This document shows, piece after piece, positions 54,983 to 63,348 of a stretch of DNA of 64,000 nt. Source of the DNA: DATDIC01 sp963777625. GTDB lineage: Bacteria; Pseudomonadota; Alphaproteobacteria; Acetobacterales; Acetobacteraceae. Numbering within the stretch: position 1 is the first letter of the stretch; each line of letters begins with the position of its first letter. A model generated the notes under the pieces. That model had not been told where the DNA came from, made no database searches, and saw nothing but the letters and a program-made list of their open reading frames with translations. The stretch covers positions 106,159 through 170,158 of the forward strand of contig CAVZRO010000040.1 of NCBI GenBank assembly GCA_963777625.1. Reading direction: 5' to 3'. Made by a program: the position numbers and the translations under genes.

Positions 54983-55913
54983 ATGGCCTGCGCGGGCGGA
55001 AGAGCTCCTGGCGCGGGAGGTGGCGGCGGGGGAGCCGTGGGCAGGGGCTCCCACGGGGGCCACGGCGGCGATGGCGGCGGTCACCGAATAGAGCGCGACG
55101 ACTGTGAATTGCCCCGGGCTGAGGACGCATCAAAACCGTCCCTGATGCCTCACCTATTTCGGCAGGCTGGATTTCGAACCTGACTTCAATCCGGGCGCGG
55201 GAGGAGGTGGCGCCGGATCGATAGGCGACGGAGCAAGAGGAGGCGACGGAGGAGGCGGCGGTGAAGTCTCACAGGACTTATCGATCTAACAGAGCTGAAG
55301 AAGGCTGGCCTCGATCGTATTGAGGTCACTGTCGGCCAGGGCGGAAGGGGATCAGGCCTTCCTGGCGAACATGGCCTTGATGGGGAGGATTCGGCCTTGG
55401 AGTTTATATCGGAAGACGGGAGCATTCTGAAAACGATAAGAATATCTGGCGGCTCCGGGGGGAGATTCTGGAGGCTCGTATTTTCCCGAAGGTGTAGTCG
55501 AACTTTCGTCGGAAGACATCGATAATGGCTTCCGCATCACGACGCTTATGCCGTGAATGTGCTGATTTTGCAATGGCCTCTTATTTGTTCTGGGGGGAAA
55601 TTGGACTAGATTTCCGGTTCCACATATTCCATTCGAAACAGTATGGCCGATCGTGTGCACTGCGAGATGGCAGAGGCTGGAGGGTAGCGTCTCACGGGGG
55701 ATTTTCATTTCGTTAATCAATCCGGCCAACCGTGAAGTCTCATGTCAGACACTAATTATCTCACCAGAGGTGATGCGGGGCGACATTCACCATTGGGCTC
55801 TTCCGATCGGAGTTTTGATCGACGCTGACGGTAGATGGACGGTTCGGGCCCACTCCGGTGGTTTTTTACTCGCCGAGTTCGCTGTGAGCGTTGCGGGGCA
55901 AGCGGACACGTGA
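54983..55913 (+). pseudogene. Decayed gene: Gly-rich region plus DUF6941-like domain
   Basis: Reading across frames recovers a single ancestral protein: a Gly-rich start (APGAGGGGGGAVGRGSHGG; later NPGAGGGGAGSIGDGARGGD), DLTELKKAGLDRIEVTVGQG, PGEHGLDGEDSALEFISEDG, SYFPEGVVELSSEDIDNGFR, then GLLFVLGGNWTRFPVPHIPF, TARWQRLEGSVSRGIFISLI, NPANREVSCQTLIISPEVMR and DADGRWTVRAHSGGFLLAEF ending at 55913. The second half resembles the DUF6941 pattern as I remember it. At least four frameshifts; not expressed as a whole. Lower GC than neighbours. Gap 55914-56125 shows nothing. Confidence 0.5.
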
Positions 55914-56125
55914 AGCAGTGTCAAATTATGGGGCCGTCCGCCTGCATGTCCCGCCCTCTCACGAATCCGGCAGTCATCAGGCGACCGTACCAGCCTAAGG
56001 AGTGTGAGGGTACAACGTTTGGCGAGCTAACGACTACCCGATAACGCCAGATCCTAAACGATCCGGGATGCGCAGATGGCGCCCGGAAGCCCAAGCAGCC
56101 CATTCACGGAAGCCGGCATGACCGA

Positions 56126-56860
56126 CTAATGAAAGCTCTGCACCAGGCTGCCGGCCACCAGCCGCCACCCATCCACCATCACGAAGAAGATCAGCTTGAA
56201 CGGCAGCGACACCGCGCTCGGCGGCAGCATCATCATCCCCAGGCTCATCAGCACGCTGGCCACCACCATGTCGATGACCAGGAACGGCAGAAACAACAGG
56301 AAGCCGATCTCGAACGCGCGCCGCAGCTCGCCCACCATGAAGGCCGGGATCAGCGCACGCCAGGGGGCCTGATCGGGCGTCGCCGGGGTCGGCATGTTGC
56401 CGACATCGAGGAACAGGCGCAGGTCGTCGGGACGCAGATTGTGCACCATGAAGGCGTGAAACGGCGCCGCGGCGCGCTGCAAACCCTCCATCTCCGGCAC
56501 CTGCCCCTGGGTCAGCGGCAGCACGCCGGCGGTCCAGGACTGCTGCAGCACCGGCTGCATGACGAAGAATGTCAGGAACAGCGCCAGCCCGATCAGCACC
56601 ATGTTGGGCGGCGTGCCCTGCGTGCTGAGCGCGCTGCGCAGCAGCGACAGCACGATGACGATGCGGGTGAACGCGGTCACCATCACGATCAGGCTGGGGG
56701 CCAGCGATAATATCGTCACCAAAGCGGTGATCTGCACCAGCCGGCTGGTGGCTCCGGCCTGGCCGGCGGCGCCGAGATCGATGCTGACCGACTGCGCATG
56801 GGCCATGACCGGCAGCAGCACCGCAACCAGCCCGAACAGCGTGGCGCGCAGACGGGTCAT
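56126..56860 (-). CDS. fliP: Flagellar export gate protein FliP
   Basis: A 244-residue core subunit of the type III flagellar export gate (FliP5-FliQ4-FliR1). Cleavable signal RATLFGLVAVLLPVMAHAQS; family signatures SLIVMVTAFTRIVIVLSLLR, ALSTQGTPPNMVLIGLALFL and ALIPAFMVGELRRAFEIGFL, LVASVLMSLGMMMLPPSAVS-type segment near the end. Start ATG 56860 overlaps the fliO stop (ATGA). Confidence 0.95.
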   Translation of the reverse strand: MTRLRATLFGLVAVLLPVMAHAQSVSIDLGAAGQAGATSRLVQITALVTILSLAPSLIVMVTAFTRIVIVLSLLRSALSTQGTPPNMVLIGLALFLTFFVMQPVLQQSWTAGVLPLTQGQVPEMEGLQRAAAPFHAFMVHNLRPDDLRLFLDVGNMPTPATPDQAPWRALIPAFMVGELRRAFEIGFLLFLPFLVIDMVVASVLMSLGMMMLPPSAVSLPFKLIFFVMVDGWRLVAGSLVQSFH

Positions 56861-57141
56861 CCGCGCGCCTCCGGCACCGACGGGTCGGGCAGCCATCCCA
56901 CCACCACGTCCTGGCCGCCGCCGGTCATCAGCAGCACCTGCCGGTCGGCGCAGCGCACGAGATGCAGGCGGCGCCGCGCATCCAGCGCGATACTGTCCTG
57001 CACGCGCAATACCCGTCCGGCTCCGGGTGCGCGTGACGCCAGGCCGGCCAGTCGCGCCCCGCGCGCCGAAAGCCAGATCAGCACCAGCACCGCGGCCAGG
57101 GCGGCCAGCGCGGTCAGCAGGGAAACCGGAGTAGACAGCAT
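56857..57141 (-). CDS. fliO: Flagellar biosynthesis protein FliO
   Basis: A 94-residue single-pass membrane protein: helix SLLTALAALAAVLVLIWLSA followed by a small cytosolic domain (RVLRVQDSIALDARRRLHLV, RCADRQVLLMTGGGQDVVVG). Size, topology and position before fliP fit FliO, which helps assemble the FliP ring. The sequence is divergent in this family, so context carries weight. 4-bp overlap with fliP. Confidence 0.8.
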   Translation of the reverse strand: MLSTPVSLLTALAALAAVLVLIWLSARGARLAGLASRAPGAGRVLRVQDSIALDARRRLHLVRCADRQVLLMTGGGQDVVVGWLPDPSVPEARG

Positions 57142-57175
57142 GTGCGGCCTTTTGCCGACGGAGGAAGTGCCGAAC

Positions 57176-57496
57176 TCAGGGACCGGGCGGCGGCTGCCCG
57201 AGAATCTGCGCCAGCCCATCGAGCTCGGAGCGCAGCAGGATCAGGTCGCCGCGCAGCTCGCGCCCCTCGTCCGGCGCCAGATCGAGCGCCTTGGCGCACA
57301 ACAGCCCGACCTTGTCGTCCAGCCCGGCCAGATCGATCTTGCGGCCGGACTGCGCGAATGCGACCGACAAGCGTGCGGCGGTCGCCAACGAGCGGGCGAA
57401 ATCGCGCACGCCCGCCAATGGATCATATGAAAACCGCCGATCCTCCGAGAACCCGGCGACGAGGAATCGAAACGGTGCATATGGCTCGGCGCGCAT
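57176..57496 (-). CDS. Uncharacterised 106-aa protein in flagellar locus
   Basis: A 106-residue soluble protein (FRFLVAGFSEDRRFSYDPLA, AAGLDDKVGLLCAKALDLAP-like, RGDLILLRSELDGLAQILGQ) with alternating helices and no known domain. It is 34 bp upstream of fliO on the same strand and divergent from flgB. Position suggests a flagellar assembly or regulatory role, comparable with small proteins found at this site in relatives, but I cannot name it. ATG 57496 has only a weak ribosome site. Confidence 0.6.
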   Translation of the reverse strand: MRAEPYAPFRFLVAGFSEDRRFSYDPLAGVRDFARSLATAARLSVAFAQSGRKIDLAGLDDKVGLLCAKALDLAPDEGRELRGDLILLRSELDGLAQILGQPPPGP

Positions 57497-57551
57497 CCCA
57501 GGCCAGTAGACGCCAAGCCTCTTACCGAACCGTTTCCGTCCGCGCCGCGCA

Positions 57552-57566
57552 TTAACAACTCTTTCA
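57552..57566 (+). promoter_or_regulatory. Possible CtrA site upstream of flgB
   Basis: TTAACAACTCTTTCA fits the alphaproteobacterial CtrA consensus TTAA-N7-TTAA with one mismatch, 9 bp before the flgB start and in the divergent promoter region. Flagellar genes are CtrA targets in this class. Inference only. Confidence 0.35.
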
Positions 57567-57574
57567 ACGGAACG

Positions 57575-57982
57575 ATGCAGTCTGCGCTGATGGATCCGAC
57601 GCAGATGGATTTGTTCGATCTCGCCGATCGGCGGCTGGCCTGGCTGGATCAGCGGCAGTCGATACTGGCGCAGAACGTCGCCAACGTGGCGACGCCCGGC
57701 TACTCGGCGCGCGACCTGCCGTCATTCGCCGCCACCCTGGCGGCCAATTCCAGCCCGGCAATGGCGCGCACCGCGGCCGGACATCTCGTCGGCACGCGCG
57801 ATAAGGACCTGACCACCATCCAGCCGCGTCCCGACGCCCGCGACCCGGACGGCAATGCGGTGTCGCTCGATCAGGAACTCACCAAGATCGCCGACAGCGA
57901 AACGTCGCAGGAGCTGGTGACCAGCATCTACAAGAAATATCTCGATATGTTCAGCATGGCGCTCGGCCAAAGCTCGTCATGA
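57575..57982 (+). CDS. flgB: Flagellar proximal rod protein FlgB
   Basis: A 135-residue rod subunit. N-terminal helix with LDQRQSILAQNVANVATPGY, which is the rod/hook family motif (ANVATPGY), and C-terminal helix SQELVTSIYKKYLDMFSMAL. It polymerises with FlgC and FliE at the base of the drive shaft after export through the FliPQR gate. First gene of flgB-flgC-fliE-fliQ-fliR-flhB. Confidence 0.93.
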   Translation: MQSALMDPTQMDLFDLADRRLAWLDQRQSILAQNVANVATPGYSARDLPSFAATLAANSSPAMARTAAGHLVGTRDKDLTTIQPRPDARDPDGNAVSLDQELTKIADSETSQELVTSIYKKYLDMFSMALGQSSS

Positions 57983-57990
57983 AAACGCCA

Positions 57991-58047
57991 GAGGCATAAA
58001 TGGTGAGGCATCAATGGTGAGGCAAAAAATGGTGAAGCATAAATGGA
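57991..58047 (+). repeat. Four tandem SD-plus-ATG units before flgC
   Basis: Units of 14, 14, 15 and 14 bp (consensus GAGGCATAAATGGT) at 57991, 58005, 58019 and 58034. Each holds GAGG (GAAG in the last), a short spacer and ATGG, i.e. a ribosome-binding site plus start codon; the ATG of the last unit is the flgC start. The earlier ATGs are out of frame with flgC and open frames of 6-12 codons. Confidence 0.85.
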
Positions 58048-58450
58048 GCTGAGCAAGGCACTCACGATTTCCGCCAGCGGCATGGAGGTGCAGACCACGC
58101 GCTTGCGGGTGATCGCGGAGAATCTGGCGAACCAGTCCACCACCGGGTCGTCGCCGGGCGCCGATGCGTATCGGCGCAAGACGATCACGTTTGAAGACAA
58201 CGTCGATCAGGCGAGCGGAACGGAAACGGTGGGCGTCCAGAGCATCGGTCAGGACATGAGCGATCTGCCGCTGCGATACGATCCCGGCAATCCGGGGGCG
58301 AACACCGATGGATATGTGAAGCTGCCGAACGTCAACAGTTTGGTCGAGATGATGGACATGCGCGACGCGGAGCGATCGTATCAGGCGAACCTTGCGGTCA
58401 TGCAGACCACGCGGAACATGCTCAACCGCGCGATCGATCTGCTGAAATGA
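58043..58450 (+). CDS. flgC: Flagellar proximal rod protein FlgC
   Basis: A 135-residue rod subunit. N-terminus LSKALTISASGMEVQTTRLR with VIAENLANQSTTGSSPGADA (the ENLAN motif of rod proteins), middle GYVKLPNVNSLVEMMDMRDA and C-terminal ERSYQANLAVMQTTRNMLNR. Start is ATG 58043, the last of four tandem start units. Overlaps fliE by 4 bp. Confidence 0.95.
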   Translation: MELSKALTISASGMEVQTTRLRVIAENLANQSTTGSSPGADAYRRKTITFEDNVDQASGTETVGVQSIGQDMSDLPLRYDPGNPGANTDGYVKLPNVNSLVEMMDMRDAERSYQANLAVMQTTRNMLNRAIDLLK

Positions 58451-58755
58451 GCGGCATCGCCACCATCACCGTCACGCCGCAGGCCGCCGCCGAGGCGTAC
58501 AGCCGCACCGCCACGGGCGGCACGACCGAGGCCGGAGAGCCGGGGTTCGGGTCGGTGCTGCAGCAGGCGCTCAACGGTGCGGTCGGGCTGGGGCATCAGG
58601 CCGACACGCAGGCGATGCAGGCGATCCAGGGCGAGGGCAACCTGACCGACGTCGTCACCGCGATTTCCCGCGCGCAGCTCGCGTTGCAGACCGCCACTGC
58701 GATCCGCGACCGCGTCGTGCAGGCCTATCAGGACATCATGAAGATGCCGATCTGA
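58447..58755 (+). CDS. fliE: Flagellar hook-basal body complex protein FliE
   Basis: A 102-residue adaptor between the MS ring and the rod. C-terminal two thirds (FGSVLQQALNGAVGLGHQAD, NLTDVVTAISRAQLALQTAT, AIRDRVVQAYQDIMKMPI) match FliE. 4-bp overlap with flgC, 10 bp to fliQ. Confidence 0.92.
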   Translation: MSGIATITVTPQAAAEAYSRTATGGTTEAGEPGFGSVLQQALNGAVGLGHQADTQAMQAIQGEGNLTDVVTAISRAQLALQTATAIRDRVVQAYQDIMKMPI

Positions 58756-58765
58756 AGCAGCCGGA

Positions 58766-59038
58766 ATGAGCGACGCCGACCTGGGAATGCTGATGCGTGA
58801 GAGCATGCTCGTCGTGCTGAAGCTCGGCGGGCCGTTGCTCGCGGTCGGGCTCGTGGTGGGCCTGCTGGTCTCGGTGCTTCAGGCGGTCACCCAGATCCAC
58901 GAAGCCACGCTGGCCTTCATTCCCAAGGTGGTCGCGCTGGCCGCGGCGCTCGTGCTGCTCGCGCCGTTCATGCTGGAGACCCTGTCCGGCTACATGCATC
59001 TGCTGTTTCAGCGCATCATCGCGATCGGCGGGACATGA
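58766..59038 (+). CDS. fliQ: Flagellar export gate protein FliQ
   Basis: A 90-residue protein with two membrane helices (VLKLGGPLLAVGLVVGLLVS and VALAAALVLLAPFMLETLSG) and the conserved QAVTQIHEATLAFIPKVVAL loop. Part of the export gate with FliP and FliR. Overlaps fliR by 4 bp. Confidence 0.95.
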   Translation: MSDADLGMLMRESMLVVLKLGGPLLAVGLVVGLLVSVLQAVTQIHEATLAFIPKVVALAAALVLLAPFMLETLSGYMHLLFQRIIAIGGT

Positions 59039-59817
59039 CCGCACCCGAGCCGCTGTTGCTGGCCAGCCTTCCGGCCTGGGCGTTTGCGTTCGTGCTGGTG
59101 CTGGGGCGCACCGGCTGCGCGGTGATGCTGCTGCCCGGCCTGGGCGAATCGGACGCACCCGCCATCGTGCGAGCCGGGCTGGCGGTCGCCATCACGCTGC
59201 TGCTGGTGCCGGGCATCGCGCCGCGCGTGCCGGCCGTGCCGGCGGCCATCGGTGATGCCGCCGCGATGGTGGCCGCCGAGGCGATCACCGGCCTATGGCT
59301 CGGCTGGCTGGCGCGGCTGCTGGTGCTCGCCTTGCCGCTGGCCGGACAAATCCTGGCCTATATGCTGGGGATCTCAAACGTGCTGCAGCAGGACCCGGAT
59401 CTGGGCCCGCAGACGACGGCGCTGGCCCGCATGTTTTCGCTGGCCGCACCGGTGGCCATCCTGGCGTCCGGGCTCTATTCGCTGCCGATCGCGGCGCTGG
59501 CCGGCAGCTATGAGCTGATCGCGCCAGGCGCCCTGCTGCCGACCGGCCCGGGAACCGAGGTCGTGGTGCACGCCGTCTCGCAGGCATTTGCCCTGGCGGT
59601 ACGGCTGGCCTCCCCGCTGATCATCGCCAGCATCGTGTGGCATGTCGCGACCGGCCTGATGGCCCGGCTGGTGCCGCGCGTGCAGGTCTATTTCCTCGCC
59701 CTGCCGGGGCAGATACTCGGCGGACTCCTGCTGCTGGCGGCGCTCGCCGCGAGCATCCTGGCGGCCTGGCAAACCGCCGTGCAAAGCGGCTTCGACGCGC
59801 TGCCCGGCTTGCGATGA
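59035..59817 (+). CDS. fliR: Flagellar export gate protein FliR
   Basis: A 260-residue membrane protein with about six helices: LPAWAFAFVLVLGRTGCAVM, GLWLGWLARLLVLALPLAGQ, ALAVRLASPLIIASIVWHVA and LVPRVQVYFLALPGQILGGL, including the FliR-typical VQVYFLALPGQI. Forms one strand of the export-gate helix with FliP and FliQ. flhB follows 21 bp later. Confidence 0.93.
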   Translation: MTAPEPLLLASLPAWAFAFVLVLGRTGCAVMLLPGLGESDAPAIVRAGLAVAITLLLVPGIAPRVPAVPAAIGDAAAMVAAEAITGLWLGWLARLLVLALPLAGQILAYMLGISNVLQQDPDLGPQTTALARMFSLAAPVAILASGLYSLPIAALAGSYELIAPGALLPTGPGTEVVVHAVSQAFALAVRLASPLIIASIVWHVATGLMARLVPRVQVYFLALPGQILGGLLLLAALAASILAAWQTAVQSGFDALPGLR

Positions 59818-59838
59818 CCCAGATTGCAGTGACCGGGC

Positions 59839-60918
59839 ATGGCTGATGCCGAAGGCGCCGGCGGCGACCGCACCGAGGCACCGACCGGGCGGCGGCTGCA
59901 ACGTGCCCGCGACGCCGGTCAGGTTGCGGTGTCGCGGGAGCTGTGCATCCTGGCCGTGCTCGGCGCCAGCGGGCTCATGCTGGCGGCAACCGCCGCGACG
60001 ACAGGGACGCAACTGGCGCAGCGGCTGACCGTCTTCCTGATCCACTTCGACCTTGCGGATCCGACCGCGATCCGCCTCGCGGCGCTGGCGACACTGCGCG
60101 CGACGATGCCGATCCTGGGCGTGGCGACCGTGGTCGGGGCCGGCGCGGTCCTGCTGCAAACCGGCTTCCTGCTCAGCGCCACGCCACTGGCGCCCAGCCT
60201 CGGCAGGATCAGCCCGATGGCCGGACTGCGGCGGCTGTTCAGCGTGGATAGCGCGATCGAGGCCGGCAAGGCGCTGGTCAAGCTGACGGTGATCGCCGCC
60301 GCGCTCTATTGGGTTCTGGCCGCCGACCTGCCGCGCCTGATGGCGGCGCCGTTCCACGACCCGCGATCGCTGCCCGCCACCGCGCTCGCGCTCTCGCTGC
60401 ACGTGGTGCTCACGGTGGTGGGCGTGCAGGCGGCCATCGCCGTGCTCGACGTGGCGCAGGTCAGGTTTCGCCACACGCGGGGCCTGCGCATGAGCCGGGT
60501 GGAGGTGCGCGACGAGCACAAGGAGCTGGAAGGCGATCCGCGGGTCAAGATGCGACTGCGGCGGCTGCGTACCCAGCGGGCCCGCAAGCGGATGCTGACC
60601 GCGGTGCCGAAGGCCACGGTGGTGGTGACCAATCCGACCCACTACGCGGTTGCCCTGGCGTATGATCGCGCGAAGAATGCGGCACCGCGGCTGGTGGCGA
60701 AGGGAGTGGACACGATGGCCGAGCGGATCCGCGATGTCGCGCGCGAACACGCGGTGCCGCTGGTCGCCAATCCGCCGCTCGCGCGGGCGCTGTACCGGCT
60801 GGAGGTGGACACCGACATTCCGCCGGAGCACTACAAGGCGGTGGCGGAAATCATCGCCTATGTGTGGCGCCTGCGCGGCCGGGCAGTGGCAGCTTCCACC
60901 GTGCCGGTACTGCGCTGA
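59839..60918 (+). CDS. flhB: Flagellar export switch protein FlhB
   Basis: A 359-residue protein with an N-terminal GGDRTEAPTGRRLQRARDAG segment, four membrane helices, and a cytosolic C-terminal domain holding the self-cleavage motif in ATVVVTNPTHYAVALAYDRA (cut between Asn and Pro). FlhB switches export from rod/hook to filament type. Charged linker HKELEGDPRVKMRLRRLRTQ is conserved. Stop overlaps the next gene's start by one base. Confidence 0.95.
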   Translation: MADAEGAGGDRTEAPTGRRLQRARDAGQVAVSRELCILAVLGASGLMLAATAATTGTQLAQRLTVFLIHFDLADPTAIRLAALATLRATMPILGVATVVGAGAVLLQTGFLLSATPLAPSLGRISPMAGLRRLFSVDSAIEAGKALVKLTVIAAALYWVLAADLPRLMAAPFHDPRSLPATALALSLHVVLTVVGVQAAIAVLDVAQVRFRHTRGLRMSRVEVRDEHKELEGDPRVKMRLRRLRTQRARKRMLTAVPKATVVVTNPTHYAVALAYDRAKNAAPRLVAKGVDTMAERIRDVAREHAVPLVANPPLARALYRLEVDTDIPPEHYKAVAEIIAYVWRLRGRAVAASTVPVLR

Positions 60919-62132
60919 TGAGCGTCGATGGCGAACCCCCGGATGTCTCCGGGCCGGATCAGATCGCCCATGACGTCAACAATCTGCTGGCGGCGATCAC
61001 CGCGGCGGCGGATGCCGCGCTGGCACGGGCGGCTATCGAGCCCGCAACGCGGGCCGACCTGCTGCTGATCCACGCCAGCGCCCGCCGCGCCGGCACCAAG
61101 CTCCGGCGTCTGCTGCGTCACGCTGCGCCACGCGACGCGCCGCCCGCGCTGCATCCGCACTGCATCGACCTGGCGATCCAGGAGATCGCCGACACCATTC
61201 GTCATGTCGCCGGACCGGCGATTCGGCTCGAGATCGAGCTCGGCACGCCCGATCGCCTGGCGCTGCTGGATGTCGACGCGCTCCACGATGCCTTGCTGAA
61301 CCTGGTCGCCAACGCGCGCGATGCGATGCCGGACGGCGGCGTGGTCACGCTGCGGACGGAACTGGCGGCGCTGCGCCAGCCGATGGCGGCGGTGCCGGAC
61401 GCGGTGCCGGCCGGGCAATATGTGTGCATCGAGCTGAGCGACCATGGCCCCGGCCTGGCGCCCGAGTTGTGGAGCAAGGTGTTCGAGCCGTACGTCACCA
61501 CCAAAGGATCCGACCACGGCAGCGGCCTGGGCCTGCCGGCGGTAAAAGAGGTCATGCGGCGGCATGCCGGCGCCGTGACGCTGGACAGCCGGTCCGGCGG
61601 TGGCACCAGGGTCCGCCTGTTCATTCCGGTGCTGAGCAAGCCGCACCGCCAGCCGGACGGGCGGCTGATCCTGCTGGTGGAGGACGAACCGGCGCTGTGC
61701 CGCCTCATGGAACAGGCACTCAGCGGGCAGGGCTGGCGGGTCGCCGCGGCTGCCAGTGGCGAGGCCCTGCTGCGCCTGCCGTTGCTGGGAGCCCAGCCCA
61801 CCGAAACACAGCCCGCCAACAGACCGGCGCTGCTGATCTCCGATCTCGCGCTGGCCGGGCTCGACGGATTGGCGCTGCTGCACGGCGTTCGCCGCAGCTT
61901 TCCGGACCTGCCGGCAATCCTGCTGTCCGGCTATGGCCGCGCGTACCTCCCGACGGGATCACCGCGCGTTGCGTTCCTGCACAAGCCGTTCGGCATGGCG
62001 GAATTATTGGAGCTGGTCGCCAGCGTCGCCGATCAGGGTGTCGCCGATCAGGGTCTAGGCGAATCGGACGGGTTCTTCTATTGTTCCGATCCGGCTGGAG
62101 CGGGATCGAACATGCGGCCAACGAACGATTAA
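60918..62132 (+). CDS. CckA-like hybrid histidine kinase without sensor domain
   Basis: A 404-residue cytosolic protein. His-containing dimerisation helix at the start (PDQIAHDVNNLLAAITAAAD, His18), HATPase domain (LLNLVANARDAMPDGG, SDHGPGLAPELWSKVFEPYV, GSGLGLPAVKEVMRRHAGAV) and a C-terminal receiver (LLVEDEPALCRLMEQAL, phospho-Asp in LLISDLALAGLDGLALLHG, Lys in FLHKPFGMAELLEL). The His motif is CckA-like. Normal CckA has membrane helices and PAS domains; here none, so either a truncated relative or a flagellar regulator. Translationally coupled to flhB. Confidence 0.82.
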   Translation: MSVDGEPPDVSGPDQIAHDVNNLLAAITAAADAALARAAIEPATRADLLLIHASARRAGTKLRRLLRHAAPRDAPPALHPHCIDLAIQEIADTIRHVAGPAIRLEIELGTPDRLALLDVDALHDALLNLVANARDAMPDGGVVTLRTELAALRQPMAAVPDAVPAGQYVCIELSDHGPGLAPELWSKVFEPYVTTKGSDHGSGLGLPAVKEVMRRHAGAVTLDSRSGGGTRVRLFIPVLSKPHRQPDGRLILLVEDEPALCRLMEQALSGQGWRVAAAASGEALLRLPLLGAQPTETQPANRPALLISDLALAGLDGLALLHGVRRSFPDLPAILLSGYGRAYLPTGSPRVAFLHKPFGMAELLELVASVADQGVADQGLGESDGFFYCSDPAGAGSNMRPTND

Positions 62133-62160
62133 ACCTCACGCATGAGCGAGGTTGCCATTG

Positions 62161-62184
62161 TGTTCGCTTGCATGCGAGGGAACA
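62161..62184. promoter_or_regulatory. 24-bp near-perfect palindrome upstream of recA
   Basis: Halves TGTTCGCTTGCA and TGCGAGGGAACA are inverted repeats at 10 of 12 positions, 81 bp upstream of recA. It sits where a LexA operator is expected but is not the usual alphaproteobacterial direct repeat GTTC-N7-GTTC. Role as SOS operator is an inference; a terminator for the kinase gene is the alternative, but no T-run follows. Confidence 0.45.
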
Positions 62185-62264
62185 GGTCTGCAATCATAGG
62201 GCGAGTAAAACGCGCGTCTTTTAACGGTCGGTTGTGACGCGGCAAAACGAGAGGAGTTCTCGGA

Positions 62265-63305
62265 ATGGAAAAAGACAAGGCGCTGGATGCCGCGGTGGCG
62301 CAGATCGAACGGGCGTTCGGCAAAGGCTCGATCATGCGCATGGGCGCGCGCGGCGGCAACGAACAGATCGAGGTCATCCCGTCCGGCTCGCTCGGGCTCG
62401 ACCTGGCGCTCGGCACCGGCGGGCTGCCGCGTGGCCGCATCGTCGAGATCTACGGACCGGAGAGCTCCGGCAAGACCACCCTCGCCCTGCATGCGATCGC
62501 CGAGGCGCAGAAGCGCGGCGGCACCTGCGCCTTCATCGACGCGGAGCATGCGCTCGATCCGGGCTATTCGCGCAAGCTCGGGGTCGACGTGGACAACCTG
62601 CTCATCAGCCAGCCCGATGCCGGCGAGCAGGCGCTGGAGATCGCCGATACGCTGGTGCGCTCCGGTGCGATCGACGTGCTGGTGGTCGATAGCGTCGCCG
62701 CGCTGGTGCCCCGCGCCGAACTGGAAGGCGAGATGGGCGACAGCCACATGGGGCTGCACGCCCGGCTCATGAGCCAGGCGCTGCGCAAGCTCACCGGCAG
62801 CGTGTCCCGGTCCAACACGATGCTGATCTTCCTCAATCAGATCCGCATGAAGATCGGCGTGATGTTCGGCAACCCGGAAACCACCACCGGCGGCAATGCG
62901 CTGAAATTCTACGCCTCGGTCCGCCTGGAAATCCGCCGCATCGGCCAGATCAAGGAGCGCGACGAGGTGGTGGGCAACCAGACCCGCGTGAAGGTGGTGA
63001 AGAACAAGCTTGCGCCGCCGTTCCGGCAGGTCGAATTTGACATCATGTACGGCGAAGGCATCAGCAAGGTGGGCGAGCTGATCGATCTGGGCGTCAAGGC
63101 GGCGGTGGTGGAGAAGTCCGGCGCCTGGTTCAGCCACGACAGCCAGCGCATCGGCCAGGGGCGGGAGAACGCCAAGCAGTTCCTGCGCGACCACAAGGAC
63201 GTGGCGGAGGCGATCGAGCGCAAGGTGCGCGACCAGTCCGGCGTCGTCGCCAACGCCATGCTGGCCATGGAAGACGAGGCAGAGGAGGCCGAGGCGGCTG
63301 AGTAG
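62265..63305 (+). CDS. recA: Recombinase RecA
   Basis: A 346-residue recombinase that loads on single-stranded DNA, drives strand exchange and triggers LexA cleavage. P-loop VEIYGPESSGKTTLALHAIA, MRMGARGGNEQIEVIPSGSL near the N-terminus, LLISQPDAGEQALEIADTLV, loop L1/L2 region GMLARLMSQALRKLTGSVSR-type and IRMKIGVMFGNPETTTGGNA, and an acidic tail (EDEAEEAEAAE). Complete. Ribosome site GAGAGGAG is 10 bp upstream of the ATG. Confidence 0.98.
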   Translation: MEKDKALDAAVAQIERAFGKGSIMRMGARGGNEQIEVIPSGSLGLDLALGTGGLPRGRIVEIYGPESSGKTTLALHAIAEAQKRGGTCAFIDAEHALDPGYSRKLGVDVDNLLISQPDAGEQALEIADTLVRSGAIDVLVVDSVAALVPRAELEGEMGDSHMGLHARLMSQALRKLTGSVSRSNTMLIFLNQIRMKIGVMFGNPETTTGGNALKFYASVRLEIRRIGQIKERDEVVGNQTRVKVVKNKLAPPFRQVEFDIMYGEGISKVGELIDLGVKAAVVEKSGAWFSHDSQRIGQGRENAKQFLRDHKDVAEAIERKVRDQSGVVANAMLAMEDEAEEAEAAE

Positions 63306-63348
63306 ACGAAGCCCCCTTCCCCTCCCGCTCGATGCCGCCGACCATGCG

